Shown in pieces: positions 57,990 through 64,000 of a DNA stretch of 64,000 nucleotides (the stretch's first letter is position 1; every line of letters starts with the position of its first letter). Under the pieces are notes generated by a model. It was given only the letters and a program-made list of their open reading frames with translations, was not told the origin of the DNA and did no database searches. The stretch is from Sclerotinia nivalis. Lineage: Eukaryota; Ascomycota; Leotiomycetes; Helotiales; Sclerotiniaceae. Both the position numbers and the translations under genes were made by a program. Where the stretch lies: the NCBI GenBank assembly GCA_029531795.1, contig JAPEIS010000002.1, positions 186,001 through 250,000 of the forward strand, written 5' to 3'.

Positions 57990-60900
57990 GATTGATTGAT
58001 TGATTAAATTAACGTCTACACTGAGTCTAAGACTATCTAAGACGACTAGAGGCTCTTACGAATCCCTAATAGATAATATAATGAAGGTAAGCTGGCTTAT
58101 AGGCCTGACTAAGTATATGATTTAAATGATTGAAGTAAACTCAATCTTTTGAGTTAAATGAAGAAAGTGAAAACTAATCCTGAGGAATAATCCTGTTCTA
58201 CAGATACTGAAATATATTATAAAGATAACAAAAGAAATAATATTTATTTAAAATTGTAGAAGGATTTATATTCTTCTTTCAATTTCATCATTCGTCTTTT
58301 TCCCTACTCCTCTTGCTCTTCTTACTTCTCTTACTTCTACCTCTCCTTTTTCTTCTTATATTTATTTGAAATACCATAATTTAATAGCTATTCTTGTTAT
58401 ATCGATGAACTCGAAGATTTTGATTATTCCTGTTTTGATATGAAAAAGATATTTTATAATAAATCTGGATAATGGATTATTTTCTTTGAATTTGTATTTT
58501 GCTTTCTTATATAAAGAACAATTGAGTAATAAATAATCAGGAGTTTCACTTTTTCTATATCTACATTTATTATTTATTGAAATTCCAAAACGTTGTAGAT
58601 AGGATTTGAAATATCCATAGCCGATCTTTGATTGGAAAAGGGCGTTAGTGATATTTCTTTTGATATTCTTTGGGATATTGATTTTGGATTTGATCTTCCA
58701 AGAGTAGATTTTTGTATATATTGATGATGATTAACGGAGGTTATTTGTATTGAGAAGAATATTTCAATCTTTAGATTTCGTTCTTTTGATATTCATTCCT
58801 AAAGAGGCAAAATTGGTTTCGTTCGATGATGATCTTTGTTTTGTAGTTTCTTTTGCAAGAGTATCGATCATTTCGTTTTCTTTTACAAAGATATACTCAA
58901 AAACTCAATTGAGGAAGATTTCGGTTCCTTTTCTTATAAGAGTTTCTATAACTTTGATTATTCTGATTTGGTATATTTGATTAAAAACATCCGAAGATAT
59001 TTTCAATCGGTAAAATCCGGTCTGATTATCGAAGTAAATCTTGAATTTCTAGCCTAATTGAGTTATAGAACTTGTATATTCGATTGCTTTTATAACTTCA
59101 AAAAGTTCATTATTATACACTAATTGATTTACATTAATATTAAATGTTTCTTTATGAAAAGCTTGACTATTGACCGAAATAACAACAATCCCGATTTCTA
59201 TTTCTATTCTTTTCAAAATTGACAAAGTATCTATATATATAACAATAGTGTTTTTGTTTCTATATTTGAAAATTAAATTGTAAATGATTGCAGTATCTTT
59301 TTTGAATAGTTTATTAATATTGATTTTATATGGAATATCCTTTTTCCAAGAAGGGAAATGGAAATGATCAATTTTTTCTAAAGTAAAAAAATCGTATTCT
59401 TCTTTGATTGAATTATTAATTTTTTCGAATTGAGTGGGCTTTGGATATTTTCTTTGTAAAGTAGAAATCGTATTCTGATTCTCCTTTTCAACAATTAGCT
59501 TCGATATGATTTGATTAATTGGATATAATCGAAAGATTTTTAGTAATTTGAATGTATATTGTTTTATTTCAGTATTTAATTTGATTTCTGAAGGGCAAAG
59601 GGTTGCTTCTATTTCCATTGGTTTGATAGATGAGATTTTGAAGATCTTTAGAATCTTGCGAAGAACTAGATTCTGAATTGATTGAAGAGTTTTCTTGAAT
59701 TGAATTTGATCTTTTTATCAAATAATAGAACTATAATCGGTTATACTAGTTATACAAACTATATATAATTGTCTTATAACTTTGGGACTAAATCCTTTCT
59801 TAGTATTAATTAGCTTAGTTATTCGATAAAACGAGGTTTTGATTTGAGTAGTTTTGATTGTAATGTATTGTTTGAAACTAAGGTCAGGATCGAATTATAC
59901 ATTCAATTATCTGATTAGTATCGAAGATTGAACAATCTCGAGATTGGGTAATTTGATTGGAGCGTTTTTTGTATATTTGAATGTAAAGAAATATATTAAT
60001 TCTGTTTTTGCTAAATCGAATTGGATAGTATTTTTCTTATCAAGAGTATAGATATTTGTAATTGTTTTTTCGAAAATGAGAATATTCTTTTTCTAATTAG
60101 TAGAATAAGTGATCAAGGCTATATTATTAATATATAAAAGAAATCCAATTGAATTCGATTGAAAGAGATTTCGGATATAGATTAAGAAGAGGATTGGTAA
60201 TATAGGGTTTCCTTAAGGGATTCTAGTATTGATTGATTTGAACGATTCTGTTTGAATATCGAATACGAATTTGAGTAGTCTTTTTTTCAGAAATGATAAG
60301 ATTCAAGTTATGAGACTAATTGGAAAATATAATTTTTTATAGATATCTAAAAATCGGTTTTTGGATATATAATCGAAAGCTTTTTTAATATCCAAAAAGA
60401 GAATTAAGGTTTTCTTTTGGATCTTTGAATTTCTTTTGATTTCTATAGTAAGTAGAAGAATTGTATCAATTATTGATTCCTTTTGTTTATTATTCATTTG
60501 AGAATAATGAAGCAATTTCATTGTTTCAGTTAGATAATTAAGTTTTTGAGTTAGAATTCTTTCGTTTATTTTGTTTAAATAATTGAAAAGAACAATAATT
60601 CTGTATACTTTTGGAATAGAATAATCTGGTTTTGAGGATTTCTTGAATATAACTTTTGTAGTTTATTTTCAACAAGAAAGGTGATATTCGAGATTGATTA
60701 AATTGTTGAATAAAGTGAAGAAAGTTGTAGGGATTGCTTTATAAGTTTGGATGATGATTTCTTGAGTAATTATGTTTGAATCAAAAATCTTTATTTTTAT
60801 TTTGATTGAGTAAGCATTAAAGAGTTCGTTTTCGATGAGTTTGGACTAATCTTATTTATTTGATTGTTTATATCCTTCTTATATAAATGTTGGGGTAATT

Positions 60901-61339
60901 GAAGGGGGAGGGAATAAGGTTGATTTGAATACCGAACATTTTCCTTCGAATGAGTTTTCGAGTTGAGAAAGGTTGGAATGGATATTCGGGATCCTTTTAA
61001 TTTAAAGATTTTTTGTGTAGAATATTGTTTTGAAAATCGTTTGAGTATTTTTCTTTTCAAGAAATTCATTCCAATGATTCTTTTTAGTTGTTTTGATAAC
61101 TTGAAAGTAATGATTTTTTATCGATTAATAGATCTTTTTGAATATATTATTCTTGGAGTATTGTTTGAAGGTATTGTAAATCGATGCAAGACGTTTCTGA
61201 AGGGCTTTCAATTCAGTGGATTATTAAAATTTCGCTTTTTTGATTGTTTTGAGTTTCGAAATATTGGTTTTCGTTGATCTAATAATAATTTGAGTGAATT
61301 CTTTAGTAACTTCATCGAATGTTTTTATTAGTTAGCTTT
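57990..61339 (-). mobile_element. degenerate Tad-like non-LTR retrotransposon (LINE)
   Basis: Minus-strand relic, very AT-rich and full of stops. In element order: linker before RT (about 61069-60800), RT block LFLDIKKAFDYISKNRFL (60303-60521), RT box P-stop-GNPILPILFLIYI (about 60215-60170) and YINNIALITYS (about 60150-60110), an RNase-H-like region (59049-59618), then the C-terminal KSKIGYGYFKSYLQRF...C...ETPDYLLLNC segment (about 58640-58510), which is the CCHC-type tail of Tad-group LINEs. The 3' end near 57990 carries a tetranucleotide tail (tcaa/gatt). The endonuclease region is missing, cut at the LTR at 61340. Catalytic Asp-Asp of RT reads Asn-Asn, and Gln of PQG reads TAA; both are C-to-T type changes, consistent with repeat-induced point mutation. 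Confidence 0.85.
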
Positions 61340-61660
61340 TGTCACGGGGTCCCTGTATATGGTATACGGAGACCGCTCGGGTTCCGACCCATAGGAGTCG
61401 GATCTCGGATAAGTGTAGACTAGCCCCGGTCGGGGCTAGCACTATACATAAATATATTTAAGAAACCATTCCTTTTATAGAAATGTAGCTCTTCGAGCTA
61501 TGTCTTATTAATAAAAGTGATTCCTGTTATCCTGTTTGTTGCTTCTATGATACTATATAGTTTCCATCTATCTGTATCGACATTTCTACAATATCGTTCC
61601 GTTCACATTCGTCTAATCAGTCCGGCTCCCTTGAAGAATTCGCTACTGTTGTAACCAGCG
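61340..61660 (+). repeat. 5' LTR of a Ty3/Gypsy element (3' border uncertain)
   Basis: Starts with TGTCACGGGGTCCCTG, a typical fungal Gypsy LTR beginning, and contains a GC-rich palindrome ctagccccggtcggggctag near 61422-61441 amid AT-rich DNA. The 3' border cannot be fixed because the second LTR lies outside the window; a primer-site-like TGGTATTATTATC occurs near 61672. Confidence 0.65.
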
Positions 61661-64000
61661 ATATTGTGATCTGGTATTATTATCTCACCTTCCTTTACGA
61701 TTATAATATAAAAATAAAGGTAGAGGTAATCGATCTGCAATCTGCAGTTCAAAAGCTTACTTTCGATCTGCAAGTCGAGAAACCTGTATTCATATAATGG
61801 AAGAAGAAGAACGATAGATTGATTGCCCATTTGATTTAACTTCATTCCGTTCTTGTTGCTCTACCTGTTTCAATCGATTCTTTGTTCTTGATATCTATTA
61901 CAATTCCGACCGCTGCTTTTGTTTTATCGAAACCTCAATTGAATGAGAAGGTATCTGATTCTGTATCATTTGATAGAACGAAAATCGATCTTGATCGATT
62001 TGTCGATCAAATATAGAATAAAATGTATATCAATTCCGATTGCTTTACTTTTCTATATTCCCGTTTGATTTATATAATTGGAAGATTAATTAGATCTACT
62101 GTTGTACAAATTCGATTATATAATATCAAAAAGCAATTTGTTAAACTTATTGATTATAAGGATTTGTTACAAATATTGGAAAGAGCTTATGGAAATTAGA
62201 ACAAATGGGTTGAGATCTGAAAACTCTTAATCAATCTAAAACAAAGGAATCAATCGTTTTATATCTTCTATATTGAGTTTTAGAGATTAGTATTGAAAGC
62301 CGGGATGGCCGATAACAATAGTACCCTGATTATTCTGTTAGAATAAGCTTTATCGAGTGAACTGAAAAACCAGATTGTTATTATTGAGCTATTTACAAAT
62401 AGCGTTGATGTATTCGCTGCTTTCGTATAGATATTGGAGAATCGTTGTTTGTATCTGATAGGATCGATCGGTTCTGGTTGCAATTCAATTATCCCGTCGC
62501 TCTGTATTATAATTCAAAATCTGAATCCTGTTAATTGTATTTTTACTCTGTTCTTGAATGTTATTATCCGATCTGTTATTTCTGTTACGATTATATTTGT
62601 TGGAGATTTAATGGATCTTAGTTTTCAAAGATGTATTAATAGATATGAATGAGGGGAATGTTTTCGTTATAAATCGATCAATCATTGTATAAAAGATTGT
62701 TTGTTTTTAGATAATTATTCTGTGTAAGTTAAAGCTAGCCTTACTAATCCTGCCCTGCTATTCCTTATTCCATTTTCCGTTTAGATTCAATTGTATACTA
62801 TGTTATTGTATAATCTATCCTTTCCCGGCTCCCCGAATTCGGGAAACGAAACTCGTTTGGTATAAATCGTTATCAAACGAAAACCCCATGTATATTACAT
62901 TTGTTTGTTGTTGCAATTCAAAACTTATCTTTTGTTGAAGAAACAAGTAATCGAGTAAATCTAATAATATTGTTTGTTATTGTTCTATCAATATCTAATC
63001 GATTTTGTTCTATTTATGTTATGGTGGATAACGGATATAAAGGATATGCTTTCGTGGATCGAAATTGAATAAAAGCTATTAAGCTTCTAATATACAAATT
63101 ATTTATCTTGTTCGAAGTCATTGGATTCGATGGAAAAATATTGTTCGAAAACCGAGTGGATTGTTATATTCTAATCGATTTACAAATCAATAATCATTAT
63201 AAAAAAAAATCGAAAATCTATATTATTGAATTAACTTATTATTTGATTATCTTGGGGTTAACTTGATTAAAGAAGTATGATTCTTATATCGAATTCGTAT
63301 CTAATATTTTTCGTTTTGATAACAAATTCTGTTAGAAGTTTTGTAATATGTTTGTGCAATTATCGAGTGTTCGAATCCTATCCGATATTCCTATCAAAAT
63401 CCATTCTGTTTATCTACTGCTTCATTCTGAAGCGCTAAAGAAAAAAGATATAGTAAACGTTTCAATCCAAGTTTGTTCGATGTATACTTGTTGAAGCTAC
63501 AAGATGTTCCAAGCTAATATCGATTTGATAAACTGAATTCTGAAGGAAAAAAAAGATTTTACTTTCGAAGATCTGCCTATTGAATTCCGTTCGTGGATCG
63601 ATATATTTTCTCTATATAACACTGACAAACTACCTTTGCACTGTCCATACGATTATAATATCCGATTACAAGATAGGGCTAAGCTACTGTTTGAAGTTCT
63701 GTATTCAATGTTTCGAAACGAATTAAAAGCTTTGCAAGAATGGTTAAGGGAAAATCTAGCAAAAGGATTCATTCGATTGAGTTCTTTTGTTTCCGCTTCG
63801 TTTGTTTTATTTGTTAAGAAACCCAATGGTGGTCTTTGATTCTGTATAGATTATTGTACATTGAATAATTTGTTTGTGAAAGATCGATACCTATTGTCTT
63901 TAACCAAAAAATCCTTGAATAATCTAAAAGGGATAAAGTATTTTACAAAAATAGATATCATCTCGATTTTCAATAATATTATCACGGAGGCAGCAGACAG
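61340..64000 (+). mobile_element. degenerate Ty3/Gypsy retrotransposon, truncated by window end
   Basis: LTR at the left, an AT-rich degenerate gag region (about 61700-63600) and the start of the reverse transcriptase on the right. The pol part is clear at 63636-64000: HCPYDYNIRLQDRAKLL, LKALQEWLRENLAKGFIR, LFVKKPNGGL, a TGA at 63837-63839, then [18 protein letters not shown] and [12 protein letters not shown], in the order of Gypsy RT. The stop sits where other Gypsy elements have Arg. The catalytic YxDD lies beyond the window. Confidence 0.85.

Noticed and set aside
1..64000. tRNA genes, rRNA genes and CRISPR arrays
   Set aside because: No cloverleaf-like A/B-box arrangement, rRNA block or regularly spaced repeat array was found by eye; CRISPR is not expected in a fungal genome.

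Overview
The window looks like nuclear DNA of a filamentous ascomycete. Genes carry many short introns (about 45-100 bases, GTA/GTG...YAG, usually with a CTRAY branch site). The families are fungal: SDA1, ribosomal protein S5, NB-ARC/TPR NLR, methanol-oxidase-type GMC enzyme, Zn2Cys6 regulator, NmrA, tyrosinase, UMTA/LaeA-like methyltransferase and fungal CorA-like proteins. Intergenic DNA is AT-rich and the right end is full of RIP-like transposon relics. A leotiomycete such as the Sclerotiniaceae fits the flavour, but that is inference. Exon borders were read by eye from splice signals, reading phase and protein family conservation.

Left part (1-31 kb). Intracellular alpha-amylase (878-2523, +); a hypothetical protein with an ADP-ribosyltransferase-like pattern (3509-5089, +); a small two-exon hypothetical (6182-6716, -); CorA-like membrane protein A (8076-10560, +); a Ser-rich cell-surface protein (10968-12112, -); a broken GNAT acetyltransferase (13051-13670, +); RPS5 (15817-16706, +); a gene-poor 4.9 kb; SDA1 (21635-23988, -); an NB-ARC/TPR NLR whose P-loop is split by an in-frame intron (24775-27870, +); a single-pass membrane protein with a lysine-rich tail (28635-29285, +).

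Middle part (31-55 kb). Alcohol-oxidase-type GMC enzyme with 13 exons (31331-33975, +), two small hypotheticals, then a compact run of specialised-metabolism genes: C2H2+Zn2Cys6 regulator (38509-41072, -), NmrA/isoflavone-reductase-like protein (41937-42894, +), secreted tyrosinase (43259-44568, -), a secreted possibly SRPBCC-like protein (45706-46538, +), DHA2-type MFS transporter (47027-48805, -), UMTA/LaeA-like methyltransferase (49323-50629, +) and an indoleamine-2,3-dioxygenase-like gene with one in-frame stop (53251-54902, +). No PKS, NRPS, terpene synthase or repeated RiPP precursor is visible, so this may be an unusual backbone-free aromatic-oxidation, detoxification or tailoring locus. 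A non-autonomous hAT-like element with 8-bp target duplications lies just upstream of the dioxygenase gene.

Right part (55-64 kb). CorA-like paralogue B (55615-57908, -) is inverted relative to A, shares four intron positions with it and is frameshifted near its end. Then come a degenerate Tad-like LINE (about 57990-61339, -) and a degenerate Ty3/Gypsy element starting with an LTR at 61340 and running out of the window. The LINE's 3' end also occurs as a short fragment at 36.3 kb.
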